Shown here in pieces: positions 44,746 to 54,820 of a stretch of 64,000 nt of DNA. The notes beneath the pieces are model-generated. The model was not told the DNA's origin, ran no database searches, and worked only from the letters and a program-made list of their open reading frames with translations. Source of the DNA: Legionella_C sp048541585 (GTDB lineage: Bacteria > Pseudomonadota > Gammaproteobacteria > Legionellales > Legionellaceae); NCBI RefSeq assembly GCF_048541585.1, contig NZ_CP183303.1, positions 2,356,001 to 2,420,000 of the forward strand, in the 5' to 3' direction. The translations under genes were made by a program, and so were the position numbers. Position 1 is the first letter of the stretch. Every line of letters starts with the position of its first letter.

Positions 44746-44824
44746 AAGATCCTTTGCGGCGCTTAGGATGACATGAAATTGTTGGGCTGCACGTTGTTTA
44801 GCCCAACCTACCATTCAATCTTTG

Positions 44825-45301
44825 CTAAATATATTCTACTTCAATAATTTCGTACTCTACTAAACCACCAGGTGTTTCGACAGTAACTGAATCACCTTCC
44901 TGCTTAGCAATCAACGCTCTAGCAATGGGTGAGCTGTAGGAAATTTTATTTACTTTAATATCAGCTTCATCTTCACCAACAATTTGAAAAGTCATCTCTG
45001 CATCATTTTGAACGTGATAAACCTTTACCGTTGCGCCAAAAACAACTCTACCATTGTTAGGAAGCTTGGTAATATCTACAATCTGAGCATTAGCGAGCTT
45101 AGCTTCCAGCTCTAAAACCCGCCCTTCATTAAAGCTTTGTTGTTCTCTAGCTGCATGATATTCAGCATTCTCTTTTAAATCACCATGCGCACGTGCTGTT
45201 GCGATTGCATCCACAATTCGCGGACGCTCTACAAACTTTAAACGGTGTAATTCCTTTTGAAGAGCTTCTGCTCCTTGAACTGTCATGGGATGTTTTTGCA
45301 T
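44825..45301 (-). CDS. greA: Transcript cleavage factor GreA
   Basis: This 158-residue protein has the antiparallel coiled coil with ENAEYHAAREQQSFNEGRV, whose tip (LKENAEYHAA) holds the acidic residues that stimulate RNA polymerase cleavage, and the C-terminal FKBP-like domain ending VEYEIIEVEYI. It starts 8 bp after carB, a common pairing in gammaproteobacteria. Confidence 0.96.
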   Translation of the reverse strand: MQKHPMTVQGAEALQKELHRLKFVERPRIVDAIATARAHGDLKENAEYHAAREQQSFNEGRVLELEAKLANAQIVDITKLPNNGRVVFGATVKVYHVQNDAEMTFQIVGEDEADIKVNKISYSSPIARALIAKQEGDSVTVETPGGLVEYEIIEVEYI

Positions 45302-45309
45302 AACTACCT

Positions 45310-48300
45310 CTAATGTAAATCCTGTAATCGAGTTACCGTCTCTCGATCTTCATATTTCATAGCTAAACACGCAGCTTCAGCGCCAGATAATGTCGTTGTA
45401 TAACTTACTTTATGCTGCAAAGCATTACGACGAATTGCAAATGAATCAGCAATTGCCTGTTTACCATCTGTTGTATTAACAATAAAGTCTATTTCATGGT
45501 TTTTAATAAGATCAACTACGTGTGGTCGCCCTTCAGCTACTTTAAACACCCGTCGACAATCAATACCAGCTGCCTGCAATACTAATGCCGTCCCACGGGT
45601 GGCAATAATTTCAAATCCTAGTTGAATTAAACGCTTAGCAATTTCACCAACTCGTGCTTTATCTGCATCTCGAACAGAAACAAAAGCTCGACGTCTTTTA
45701 ACAATATTTGAGCCTGCGCCTAATTGAGCCTTAGCATAAGCTTGTCCAAAGCGTCTGGCAATGCCCATTACCTCACCTGTTGATTTCATTTCAGGCCCTA
45801 AGATAGAGTCAACATCAGGAAATTTAATAAAAGGAAAAACGGGCATTTTAATCGAGTAAAATGGCGGCATAGGGTAATGTTGACTTAAACCCTGTTGCTT
45901 TAAAGTTTGCCCAATTTTACAACGAGCAGCAATTTTTGCCATTAATAATCCAGTCGCTTTAGAAACAAAAGGAACTGTTCTTGATGCACGCGGATTAACC
46001 TCAAGGACATAAATATCATCAGCTTGAATCGCAAACTGTGCGTTAATTAAGCCAACTACACCTAATTTTAACGCCATTTGTCGTAACTGCTCGATTAAAT
46101 CTTGCTGCACAACCACACTTAAGCTAAAAGGTGGCAAGGTACAAGCAGAATCACCTGAATGTACACCAGCCTGCTCAATGTGCTCCATGATAGCACCGAC
46201 TAATACATCTTTACCATCACAAACCGCATCAATATCCACTTCAATAGCGTCATTTAAAAATTTATCAAGTAATACTGGTGAGTCATTAGAGACAGCAACG
46301 GCATGTTCTAGATAATGACGTAAGTTCTCTTCATGATAAACAATTTCCATACCTCGACCGCCCAATACATAAGACGGTCTAACCACTAATGGATAGCCAA
46401 TACGCTTGGCCACTTTAATTGCCTCATCTAAGCTTCTAACTGTTCCATTTGGCGGTTGATGTAATTTTAATTCACTAACCAGCTGCTGAAAACGTTCCCT
46501 ATCTTCGGCCATATCAATTGCGTCAGGAGAAGTACCTAAAATAGGAACACCATTTTCTTCTAAAGCGCGGGCAAGTTTTAATGGGGTTTGCCCACCATAT
46601 TGAACAATAACCCCCATAGGCTTTTCAATAGCGGCAATAGATAAAACATCTTCTAAGGTTACCGGTTCAAAATAGAGCCTATCGGAAATATCAAAATCGG
46701 TTGAGACTGTTTCAGGATTGCAATTAACCATAATGGTTTGATAACCTGCTTCTCGTAGCGCCATTGCAGCATGCACACAGCAATAATCAAATTCAATTCC
46801 CTGACCAATTCGATTTGGCCCGCCACCTAAAATCATAATCTTTTGCTTATTTTCCTCAGGCCTTGCTTCGCAAGTGCTCTCATAACAAGAGTACATATAA
46901 GCTGTATCACTAGGAAATTCACCAGCACATGAATCAATACGCTTATAGACAGGCGTTACTCCTAACTTTAAACGATGAGCCCGTACAATATCCTCACTAC
47001 AATAAAGTAAACGTGCCAGATAAGCATCTGAAAAGCCCCGTTTCTTCAATTGTCTTAAGGTAAACTTATCAAGTTCTTCTACTGTCTTACCGACAATAGT
47101 GCGTTCCATCATTATTAATTCCTGAATTTGCATTAAGAACCAGGGATCCACTTTACTTTCATTATAAATTTCTTCTAAAGGTAAATCTTGTCTAAAAGCA
47201 TCAGCTATATACCATAATCTATTTGGGGTTGGTTCACGTAAATAGCCACGTAATCGAGCTAAATCCTCTTCCTCTGCTAATAAAGGGTGTAAGCCACTAC
47301 GTCCAATCTCTAAACCACGAATGGCTTTTTGTAACGATTCTTGGAAGTTAGCGCCAATTGCCATAACCTCACCTACTGACTTCATTTGTGTAGTCAAGGT
47401 TGTAGAAGTCTCTGGAAACTTATCAAAATTAAAACGAGGTATCTTAGTAACTACATAGTCAATACTAGGTTCAAAAGAAGCAGGTGTTTTACCGCCTGTG
47501 ATTTCATTTTTTAACTCATCTAAGGTATAACCAACCGCAAGTTTGGCTGCAACTTTTGCAATTGGAAAGCCTGTTGCTTTTGAAGCAAGAGCTGAACTAC
47601 GTGACACTCTAGGATTCATTTCTACTACTAGTAATCGACCAGAATTCGGGTCTACTGCAAACTGGACATTTGATCCACCTGTATCCACGCCAACAGCTCG
47701 TAAAACTTTAATCGCTGCATCGCGCATACGCTGATATTCTTTATCAGTTAATGTTTGCGCCGGAGCCACGGTAATAGAATCGCCAGTATGTACACCCATA
47801 GGATCGAAATTTTCAATAGTACAAACGATAATACAATTATCATTTTTATCACGTACTACTTCCATTTCATATTCTTTCCAGCCTAAAACAGACTCATCAA
47901 TTAATAATTCACGAGTAGGTGATAAATCTAAACCGCGGGTACAAATTTCTTCAAATTCTTCACGATTATAGGCTATTCCACCTCCACTACCGCCCATTGT
48001 AAAAGAGGGTCTAATGATCGCTGGAAAACCAAGTTGCGCTTGTACTTGAAAGGCTTCTTCCAAACTGTGAGCAATAGCTGAGCGCGGCATTTCTAGGCCA
48101 ATTTTTTTCATTAATTTGCGAAAACGATCACGGTCTTCAGCCCTATCAATTGCCTCTTGAGTTGCACCAATCATTTCGACATTATATTTAGTTAGCACGC
48201 CTTCTCGCACTAAATCGAGGGCGCAATTAAGCGCTGTTTGGCCACCCATAGTAGGCAATAGCGCATCTGGGCGCTCTTTTTCAATGATTTTAGCCACTTC

Positions 48301-48516
48301 TACCCACTGAACAGGCTCTACATATGTAGCATCAGCAAGTTCAGGGTCAGTCATGATAGTCGCAGGATTAGAATTAACTAGAATAATTCGATACCCTTCT
48401 TCTTTTAAAGCACGAATTGCTTGCGTGCCTGAATAATCGAATTCACATGCTTGACCAATTACAATAGGTCCTGCCCCAAGGATTAAGATAGATTTTATAT
48501 CAGTACGTTTTGGCAT
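45310..48516 (-). CDS. carB: Carbamoyl-phosphate synthase large chain
   Basis: This 1068-residue protein makes carbamoyl phosphate for arginine and pyrimidine synthesis. It is the full duplicated architecture: two ATP-grasp domains (TMGGSGGGIAYNREEF in the first half, RPSYVLGGRGMEIVY in the second), with SILILGAGPIVIGQACEFDY and IMILGGGPNRIGQGIEFDYC, then the MGS-like regulatory domain. The small subunit carA is not adjacent; the upstream neighbour is divergent, so carA lies elsewhere. greA follows in the same direction. Confidence 0.97.
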   Translation of the reverse strand: MPKRTDIKSILILGAGPIVIGQACEFDYSGTQAIRALKEEGYRIILVNSNPATIMTDPELADATYVEPVQWVEVAKIIEKERPDALLPTMGGQTALNCALDLVREGVLTKYNVEMIGATQEAIDRAEDRDRFRKLMKKIGLEMPRSAIAHSLEEAFQVQAQLGFPAIIRPSFTMGGSGGGIAYNREEFEEICTRGLDLSPTRELLIDESVLGWKEYEMEVVRDKNDNCIIVCTIENFDPMGVHTGDSITVAPAQTLTDKEYQRMRDAAIKVLRAVGVDTGGSNVQFAVDPNSGRLLVVEMNPRVSRSSALASKATGFPIAKVAAKLAVGYTLDELKNEITGGKTPASFEPSIDYVVTKIPRFNFDKFPETSTTLTTQMKSVGEVMAIGANFQESLQKAIRGLEIGRSGLHPLLAEEEDLARLRGYLREPTPNRLWYIADAFRQDLPLEEIYNESKVDPWFLMQIQELIMMERTIVGKTVEELDKFTLRQLKKRGFSDAYLARLLYCSEDIVRAHRLKLGVTPVYKRIDSCAGEFPSDTAYMYSCYESTCEARPEENKQKIMILGGGPNRIGQGIEFDYCCVHAAMALREAGYQTIMVNCNPETVSTDFDISDRLYFEPVTLEDVLSIAAIEKPMGVIVQYGGQTPLKLARALEENGVPILGTSPDAIDMAEDRERFQQLVSELKLHQPPNGTVRSLDEAIKVAKRIGYPLVVRPSYVLGGRGMEIVYHEENLRHYLEHAVAVSNDSPVLLDKFLNDAIEVDIDAVCDGKDVLVGAIMEHIEQAGVHSGDSACTLPPFSLSVVVQQDLIEQLRQMALKLGVVGLINAQFAIQADDIYVLEVNPRASRTVPFVSKATGLLMAKIAARCKIGQTLKQQGLSQHYPMPPFYSIKMPVFPFIKFPDVDSILGPEMKSTGEVMGIARRFGQAYAKAQLGAGSNIVKRRRAFVSVRDADKARVGEIAKRLIQLGFEIIATRGTALVLQAAGIDCRRVFKVAEGRPHVVDLIKNHEIDFIVNTTDGKQAIADSFAIRRNALQHKVSYTTTLSGAEAACLAMKYEDRETVTRLQDLH

Positions 48517-48738
48517 GATTACTACTAAAAAAACAAATTACGCTATTTTACAAACTTTAGAGCAAAATTTATACCCTTTTTATTGAAAAATAGATCATCT
48601 TTAAGATACTCTGGCTATGACGATGTTAAACTTACTAAATTATAAGCAAAATTGGCTAAAACTTAAAATTTTTTAATTTTTATTGCCTTAAGTTAGTTTA
48701 ACTGAGATTTGTTAATTCTTTTATTAAGGATGCAAAAT

Positions 48739-49122
48739 ATGTTATCTAAATTAATCTTTACCGGAACAGCTTTATTATTTAGCTTATCTAGCTATGCTGA
48801 AAACATAAATTCCTGTCAAATTGAAGTTGCTGTAGCTACCCCACCTGTTGCCATGGATCAGCGAGTTGCTTTTAATGCCACTAACTATCAAGGTATAATT
48901 AAATCAATCACGCTAAAAGGTGGTAGTGCACCTTACCTAATTACAGAACTACCTTGCTCAGACGTACCATATACTATTAGCGCTACACTTTACACCTCAG
49001 GCTCTAATCAATTATTCAACAATACTCCTATTGGCGAATGTACTTTAAAAGCAGGACCTGTTGTTCTTGGTTCTGAAAACAGTACCATTTCAGTAGTCTT
49101 TCCCCATGATTTTAATTGTTAA
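48739..49122 (+). CDS. Small exported Cys-rich protein
   Basis: This 127-residue protein has a signal peptide (MLSKLIFTGTALLFSLSSYA, cleaved before ENIN) and four mature cysteines (SCQIEV, ELPCSD, GECTLK and FNC-end), which probably form two disulfides in the periplasm or outside. The rest looks beta-rich. The start is ATG 48739 with AAGGA about 10 bp upstream. No family is recognised; similar small secreted proteins are frequent in Legionella. It lies alone between carB and the ElyC gene. Confidence 0.65.
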   Translation: MLSKLIFTGTALLFSLSSYAENINSCQIEVAVATPPVAMDQRVAFNATNYQGIIKSITLKGGSAPYLITELPCSDVPYTISATLYTSGSNQLFNNTPIGECTLKAGPVVLGSENSTISVVFPHDFNC

Positions 49123-49179
49123 ATAATTATTGTTTAATTAGAATAAATTGTTGATATGATTAAACCTAATTATATGTAG

Positions 49180-49197
49180 GTTGGGCCTTGGCCCAAC
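49180..49197. terminator. Hairpin downstream of the exported protein gene
   Basis: GTTGGGCC-TT-GGCCCAAC is a perfect inverted repeat without a T-run; a second, weaker copy (TTGTGCCTTGGCCCACC) follows at about 49215. It may be a terminator or a small dispersed repeat. Confidence 0.4.
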
Positions 49198-49230
49198 AAT
49201 AGCTCTGTGAATGTTGTGCCTTGGCCCACC

Positions 49231-49980
49231 CTACGTAGCTTTTGCCCATGCTAATCCTAAAATTTCATGCCAAGCTACTGTGAGATAAAATAAATTTTGA
49301 GCGCTAGGTAAATAAACTTTGCGTAAATATTCATTATCCCAATAGATAGTAAAATCAGTAGGTGCTGCTATAGGTTTTAATCCCTCCTGCAGACATAAAT
49401 AAAAAGCTCGGGGCATATGTGCTGCAGAAGTTACTAAATAAAAGGGAGCCTCATTGACATATTCCTTTAATAACTTTGCCTGTGCTGCTGTATTAATAGA
49501 TTGTGTTTCTAAAATGATTTTATCAGCAGGTATACCTAAAAGCCTCATAACACTTGCCATACGTTGCGCTTCAGCAATATCCATATTAAAACCACCTCCC
49601 GATAATACTATTTTCGCCTGAGGTAGAGCATGATATAAACGAACTCCTTCAATTAAACGTTTTAAGCTGGCACTATAAAGCAACATATTAGGTGGCTTAT
49701 CTAAGTAAGGCGATTGTCCGCCACTTAAGACGACAATCCATTTAACCTTTGGATCTGGCTGATAAACAATATCATATTGGCTTTCTAAAGCTGAAGTAAC
49801 TAGCCTTGGCAGCCAACCTGTACTCATTAAAAGTAACAAAATAAAGATGATTAAAAAACTAAAGAAAATAGGACGTTCGGTTTTTTTTCTATAAAAAACA
49901 ACCAAAGTAAAAGCAAGTAGAAATAAAACAATAAAAAGTGGGTTTAGCATTGTTTCAAGTAAATGCCTAACTGCAAACAT
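49231..49980 (-). CDS. ElyC/YdcF-like DUF218 envelope protein
   Basis: This 249-residue membrane protein has two N-terminal membrane segments, then a DUF218 domain: KWIVVLSGGQSPYLDKPP, KIVLSGGGFNMDIAEAQRMA, ETQSINTAAQAK and LVTSAAHMPRAFY. ElyC helps lipid-carrier recycling and peptidoglycan synthesis in E. coli. The gene's first base pairs with the last of lptG (49980), so it is likely co-transcribed with the LPS transport genes. Exact role is inference. Confidence 0.85.
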   Translation of the reverse strand: MFAVRHLLETMLNPLFIVLFLLAFTLVVFYRKKTERPIFFSFLIIFILLLLMSTGWLPRLVTSALESQYDIVYQPDPKVKWIVVLSGGQSPYLDKPPNMLLYSASLKRLIEGVRLYHALPQAKIVLSGGGFNMDIAEAQRMASVMRLLGIPADKIILETQSINTAAQAKLLKEYVNEAPFYLVTSAAHMPRAFYLCLQEGLKPIAAPTDFTIYWDNEYLRKVYLPSAQNLFYLTVAWHEILGLAWAKAT

Positions 49981-51044
49981 TATCTAACTCGTCGCATTAG
50001 ATAAATACCTAAAAGAGCAAATAAAAATGTAGGTCCAAGCGCCGCTATTACTGCCGGCCACTGTAAAACTTGGCTGATTGGACCAAAAAAGCGATTTAAA
50101 ATATGAAAACCAAACCCTACAATAGCCCCTGCAAGTAATTTTGAACCGATGGGTGAAGAACGTAATGGACCAAAAATAAATGGAATGGCGAGTATCATCA
50201 TTACAACTGTAGTTAATGGTTGTATAATTCGTTGCCAATAGACTAACTGATAATTAAGAGCTGTTTGATGACTACGTTTTTGAATGGCTAAAAATTGCCT
50301 AATTTCATGTAACGTCATTTCATCTGGCTCACTTTTAAGTAAATTTAATACCATAGGTTTGACTGAAACATCCCACACCATATTATTAATTTCATGGGTT
50401 TGTGTTTGATTGTCATTAATTGTCGTTTCTTTAATATTAAACGCCTGCCATTGATTGTTAACTAACGTAACATAGGCCATTTGGCGCGCTAAGACTAATT
50501 GGTGATTTTCGTTAAAGCGAAATTGATAAACATTTAATAAGGTATGATTTGGTAAAACACCACTAATGGTAATAAAATCATTATGACTACGCAACCACGC
50601 ACCTTGAGCCGTATTTAATGTTTGACCACCACTTATAGCTTGTAATTTTTGTCCACTAGCAAAGTGAGCTAAACGTGGGATTAATAACTCACCCGCTAAA
50701 GTAACGATAGCAATTAAAATTAAAGCAACTTTAAGCACAGAGATAGTAATTTGACCAATGGAAAGCCCGGCCGCTCGCATAACAATAAGTTCACGGTTAT
50801 TTGCCATAATCCCCAGGCCAATTAAACAGCCTAGTAAACTTGCCATAGGAAAAAATAGATAGACCTGATATGGCATTTGTAAGAGTACAAACAATGCTAC
50901 CTGCATAAAACCAAAATCAGCACGGCCTAGATCATCTAATTGATTAACAAAAAGAATAAAGAGTTGCAAACCTGCCAACATTAGCGTTACCAAACCGGTG
51001 GACGCTAAAATATTTTTAGCTATGTAGCGATCAATTAACTTCAT
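49980..51044 (-). CDS. lptG: LptG, LPS export permease
   Basis: This 354-residue protein is one of two permeases of the LptB2FG extractor that pulls LPS from the inner membrane. It has six membrane segments and a periplasmic jellyroll domain, starting MKLIDRYIAKNILAST, with LVIMRAAGLS and the YWQRIIQPLTTVVMMILAIP region typical of LptG. ATG 51044 is chosen with GGGATAA upstream; the longer frame overlaps lptF. Confidence 0.94.
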   Translation of the reverse strand: MKLIDRYIAKNILASTGLVTLMLAGLQLFILFVNQLDDLGRADFGFMQVALFVLLQMPYQVYLFFPMASLLGCLIGLGIMANNRELIVMRAAGLSIGQITISVLKVALILIAIVTLAGELLIPRLAHFASGQKLQAISGGQTLNTAQGAWLRSHNDFITISGVLPNHTLLNVYQFRFNENHQLVLARQMAYVTLVNNQWQAFNIKETTINDNQTQTHEINNMVWDVSVKPMVLNLLKSEPDEMTLHEIRQFLAIQKRSHQTALNYQLVYWQRIIQPLTTVVMMILAIPFIFGPLRSSPIGSKLLAGAIVGFGFHILNRFFGPISQVLQWPAVIAALGPTFLFALLGIYLMRRVR

Positions 51045-51051
51045 ACTATAG

Positions 51052-52131
51052 TTATCCCAATTTTGACCAGTTACGCCAAATAAGAAACAAGCCAATACTC
51101 AAAACAACAGCATGAATCCACCACATCCCTACTACAGTAGAAATTTTACCATCTATCATCCAATCACGAGCGACAAACATAAAATTAGCATAAATAATAT
51201 ATAAAATAATGGCAGGCAAAAGCTTAGCAAACTTTCCTGAACGTGGGTTAACTCGACTTAATGGCACCGCAACTAATGTTAAGGTAAGCACCATTAAGGG
51301 AATAGAAAAACGCCACTGTAATTCAGCTGCCTTATGCTTATCAGGATTAAATAATGGCCATAAATCTCTTGTTTTTATGGTACGAACATCGCTCTTTGTT
51401 TCTAGCGTTGGATGTGGCAAGCGGGCTTTATATTGGTCAAAGCTAACTACACGATAATCAGCTTGACCTGGCAAACCTTCATATTCATGGCCCTTATTTA
51501 AAATCAAGTATTCCTCTTTAGACTTTTCATCTGTTTCTGCAAAAGCTTGATTAGCCCATAAAATATTCCAATAAGGTTGTTTATCTTTAAGAGCTAGCCT
51601 TGCTAAAAAAATATTTTTAGCTTTTTGATGATTTCGACTTGTAGATTCAATATAAAATATTTCTTTTCCTTGTGATACAGCTCGAAAACGTCCGGGAATA
51701 ATTGTCTGAATAACGGTTTGAATACCGGTGGTGCGTAATAACTTAGTCCGCTCTACAGCAATAAGAGGACTTGCCCAAAGCATGATAATCATAACAAGCA
51801 CGCTTACAATGATAGCTAAGACATAACTATGTTTAAGTAGCTGAGAAGGCCCATAGCCGCAAGCTTGTAGAACTGTCATCTCACTTTCAGCATATAGTCG
51901 GCCATACGCAATTAATAAAGCCACATAAAAACCTAATGGTAGTAGTAAGCCCATTAAATTAGGCAACTCAAGCATCATTAATTTCATAATGATTGCTAAT
52001 GGAATTTGACCACTGGCAGCTCTATTTAAATAACGTACGAATTGGTTACTCATAAAAATAAGTACCAATATGGTAGTAAGCGAAGTTAACGTTATAAATA
52101 CTTCTTTTGCTAAATAACGAAAAATTAGCAC
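51052..52131 (-). CDS. lptF: LptF, LPS export permease
   Basis: This 359-residue paralogue of LptG begins MLIFRYLAKEVFITLTSLTT, with LPLGFYVALLIAYGRLYAES, SEMTVLQACGYG coupling helix and the KHKAAELQWRFSIPLMVLTL segment of the last bundle. It is the first gene of lptF-lptG-elyC and is divergent from pepA, the usual gammaproteobacterial order. Confidence 0.95.
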   Translation of the reverse strand: MLIFRYLAKEVFITLTSLTTILVLIFMSNQFVRYLNRAASGQIPLAIIMKLMMLELPNLMGLLLPLGFYVALLIAYGRLYAESEMTVLQACGYGPSQLLKHSYVLAIIVSVLVMIIMLWASPLIAVERTKLLRTTGIQTVIQTIIPGRFRAVSQGKEIFYIESTSRNHQKAKNIFLARLALKDKQPYWNILWANQAFAETDEKSKEEYLILNKGHEYEGLPGQADYRVVSFDQYKARLPHPTLETKSDVRTIKTRDLWPLFNPDKHKAAELQWRFSIPLMVLTLTLVAVPLSRVNPRSGKFAKLLPAIILYIIYANFMFVARDWMIDGKISTVVGMWWIHAVVLSIGLFLIWRNWSKLG

Positions 52132-52267
52132 TGCTTAGCTCTCAAAATTATCAATATTTAAACTTATTATAAATTTAATTCTTAAATTAATTAAGAACGA
52201 CAACCTCTTGCATAGCCATTAACTTTCTGTAAACTAGCAAGTTTTATGGATGATAGGAAGCATAATC

Positions 52268-53716
52268 ATGCGATATGGTTTAATCAAATCGTTAGATGCA
52301 ATTACCACAGAATGCCTTGTTATTGGTTTATGTGAGAATAATGACCAACTGGCACTCCCTAAACAATCCCAACCTTATTCAGATTTATTGCCCCAATTAG
52401 CACAAAAACTTCAAGAAAGCGGCGACTGGGTATGGCATACAAATGTAAATAACCCTAGCATACTGTTAATTCATTGTGGAAAACAAGAGACATTTAATGC
52501 AGCTAATTTACGCAAGCGCCTTAATGAGATTACGTCCATATTGTTAAAGCAGCGTATACAATCTGCAACAATCTCTCTACCACAAGTTAATAAATATGAT
52601 GCCAATTGGCAAATTATACAAATGATTTTACAAGTTGACGGGCAAAATTATCAACTAAATACTTTTAAAACAGTAAATAAGAAAGAAAATAGTCTTAATT
52701 TTGTTCAATTTTATAATGAAAATAGTGATGAAGCCGCAATTAACACAGGTATAGCAGTAGCTGAAGGTATAAAACTTAGTAAAACTTTAGCTGATTTACC
52801 GGCAAATCATTGTACTCCAAGTCTTTTAGGTCAACAGGCTTTAGAGCTTGCGAAGGTTCACGAGTGTATAGAAGCTAAAGCCTTTACAAAGCAAGAGATT
52901 ACTACTCTAGGCATGAATGCTTTATTAGCGGTTAGTCAGGGCTCAATTGAACCACCATGCTTTATAGAAATAAAATATAATTGTGGAAATAATAGCAAAC
53001 CAATTGTTCTAGTAGGCAAAGGAATTACTTTTGATTCTGGTGGCTTATCTATTAAGCCTGCTAATGCTATGGATGAAATGAAATATGATATGACAGGTGC
53101 CGCCAGTGTTTTAGGTGTACTAAAAGCTTGCGCCCTACTTAAACTACCTATCAATGTAATAGGACTTATTGCTAGTGCTGAAAATTTACCCAGTGGCTCG
53201 GCCGTAAAGCCAGGCGATATTGTCACAAGTCTTTCAGGACAAACTATTGAAATTTTAAATACTGATGCCGAAGGACGACTTGCCCTTGCTGATGCGTTAA
53301 CCTATGCTGAACGGTTTGAGCCTGAATTTGTTATTGATATAGCTACTTTAACAGGGGCTATGGTAGTAGCATTAGGCGCCGTTAATACTGGCTTTATGAC
53401 TCAAGATGACGAGCTTGCAGACCAACTTTTATCAGCAGGACTTGAAAGTGGTGATAGATGCTGGCGGATGCCCCTTGAAGACGATTACCAAGAAGCACTT
53501 GATAGTCCACTTGCTGATATGATCAATGCAGGCTTTGACAGAACAGCTGGGGCTATTACAGCAGCTTGTTTTTTATCACGTTTTACTAAAAAATATCGTT
53601 GGGCACATTTGGATATTGCTGGAACAGCTTGGATATCAGGTAAAAAACGGCAAGCCACCGGTCGTCCCGTTCCTTTATTAGTACAGTTATTACGCCATGC
53701 AGCAAATACGCGTTGA
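52268..53716 (+). CDS. pepA: Leucyl aminopeptidase
   Basis: This 482-residue M17 aminopeptidase removes N-terminal residues using two metal ions. Metal and active-site residues appear in VGKGITFDSGGLSIKPANAM, DEMKYDMTGAASVLGVLKA and NTDAEGRLALADAL. ATG 52268 follows ATAGGAAG; the earlier frame start at 52250 includes that ribosome site and is rejected. It is divergent from lptF, and holC overlaps its 3' end. PepA can also be a site-specific recombination cofactor. A second M17 gene is at 59623. Confidence 0.94.
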   Translation: MRYGLIKSLDAITTECLVIGLCENNDQLALPKQSQPYSDLLPQLAQKLQESGDWVWHTNVNNPSILLIHCGKQETFNAANLRKRLNEITSILLKQRIQSATISLPQVNKYDANWQIIQMILQVDGQNYQLNTFKTVNKKENSLNFVQFYNENSDEAAINTGIAVAEGIKLSKTLADLPANHCTPSLLGQQALELAKVHECIEAKAFTKQEITTLGMNALLAVSQGSIEPPCFIEIKYNCGNNSKPIVLVGKGITFDSGGLSIKPANAMDEMKYDMTGAASVLGVLKACALLKLPINVIGLIASAENLPSGSAVKPGDIVTSLSGQTIEILNTDAEGRLALADALTYAERFEPEFVIDIATLTGAMVVALGAVNTGFMTQDDELADQLLSAGLESGDRCWRMPLEDDYQEALDSPLADMINAGFDRTAGAITAACFLSRFTKKYRWAHLDIAGTAWISGKKRQATGRPVPLLVQLLRHAANTR

Positions 53717-54128
53717 TTTTTATTTAATGACCAGTGCTGATATAAAAGCACACTGGCTACTAGCTTGTCGATTAGTAGAGAAAGCTTATTTACGTCAGCA
53801 TAATGTCTTTGTTTATTGCAAAAATAAAGAAGATGCTGAACATATAGATGAGCTACTTTGGACATTTAAAGACGATAGCTTTATTCCGCATCATTTACAG
53901 GGTGAAGGTCTTAAACCTCCACCACCTATTCAAATTGGGTATGAAGAGCCTAAAGGTTTTAATGATATTTTACTTAATCTTTCAGATGATGTACCACCTT
54001 TTCATTTACGCTTCTCTAGAATTATTGAAATCGTATTAAATAGTGAACAAGCGAAAGAACTTAGTAGAGATCATTATCGTCTATATCGCAGCAAGCAGTA
54101 TAACTTGCAAACGCACACTATTGAATAA
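53697..54128 (+). CDS. holC: DNA polymerase III chi subunit
   Basis: This 143-residue protein matches HolC: VDFYLMTSADIKAHWLLACR, LVEKAYLRQHNVFVYCKNKE, DELLWTFKDDSFIPH and FSRIIEIV. Chi binds single-strand-binding protein and psi in the clamp-loader complex. Its start lies 20 bp inside the pepA coding end, giving tight coupling, as in many gammaproteobacteria where valS follows; valS is not present here. Confidence 0.93.
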   Translation: MQQIRVDFYLMTSADIKAHWLLACRLVEKAYLRQHNVFVYCKNKEDAEHIDELLWTFKDDSFIPHHLQGEGLKPPPPIQIGYEEPKGFNDILLNLSDDVPPFHLRFSRIIEIVLNSEQAKELSRDHYRLYRSKQYNLQTHTIE

Positions 54129-54328
54129 CATTTATACTAGTAGTTATAGTGCGCAAATGCCGTATTTTTGTTCAACTTAAGCTGCAACTTGTTCGCGGCA
54201 TTTAGATAATGATGATAAAATCAAGCTGCTCTACTAAAGCTATTGAAAAATAATTAAATTGAAAAGGTATACCAGAACTAGCTTTTTTCGGTAATGTCCT
54301 ATCGATGATGGATAAGGTTAGCAAAAAT

Positions 54329-54601
54329 TTAAATGTATTGATTAGCTAACACAATCTGTAGTCCTGCAGCTGTTAAGGACAAAAAATTATAGCCCGGATC
54401 AATCGTAGTTCTTTCTAACCATTCATTAGCAATACAAATATCTGTAAAGCGTTGAGCTTCCTCTAAAGAGACAGAATAACCTAATTTATCTGAAAGTATA
54501 TCAGCTGCAGTTTGATTTATACTTAAAAAAACATTATCTCGGGTTTCGCCGCGAACTTTCATTTCTTCATAAAATAATCTTAAAATATCAAGTTCATTCA
54601 T
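54329..54601 (-). CDS. Small winged-helix-like protein
   Basis: This 90-residue protein, MNELDILRLFYEEMKVRGET, contains a helical and winged pattern (SLEEAQRFTDICIANEWLE, then YNFLSLTAAGLQIVLANQ). The last segment resembles the wing of a winged-helix protein where a DNA-binding repressor ends LTxxGxxxL. No family is named with confidence. The preceding 54129-54328 holds no gene. Confidence 0.55.
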   Translation of the reverse strand: MNELDILRLFYEEMKVRGETRDNVFLSINQTAADILSDKLGYSVSLEEAQRFTDICIANEWLERTTIDPGYNFLSLTAAGLQIVLANQYI

Positions 54602-54820
54602 AATTGAATTTATTAATTAAAGTTAATTTTCTTATAGCATAAATTAAAGAATATAAACAGGCCGATATATGCTTAAAAACAAGATCAAAACTATTTTGGT
54701 ACAAGTATATTTTTCTTATAATACTTAATTTATACAATTGATTAACTTCATTAAATTATTGAAGAACTTCCTTTAACTGTTAAAATAAGCCTCCTTAATT
54801 AGTAATAAGTAGTATTCACC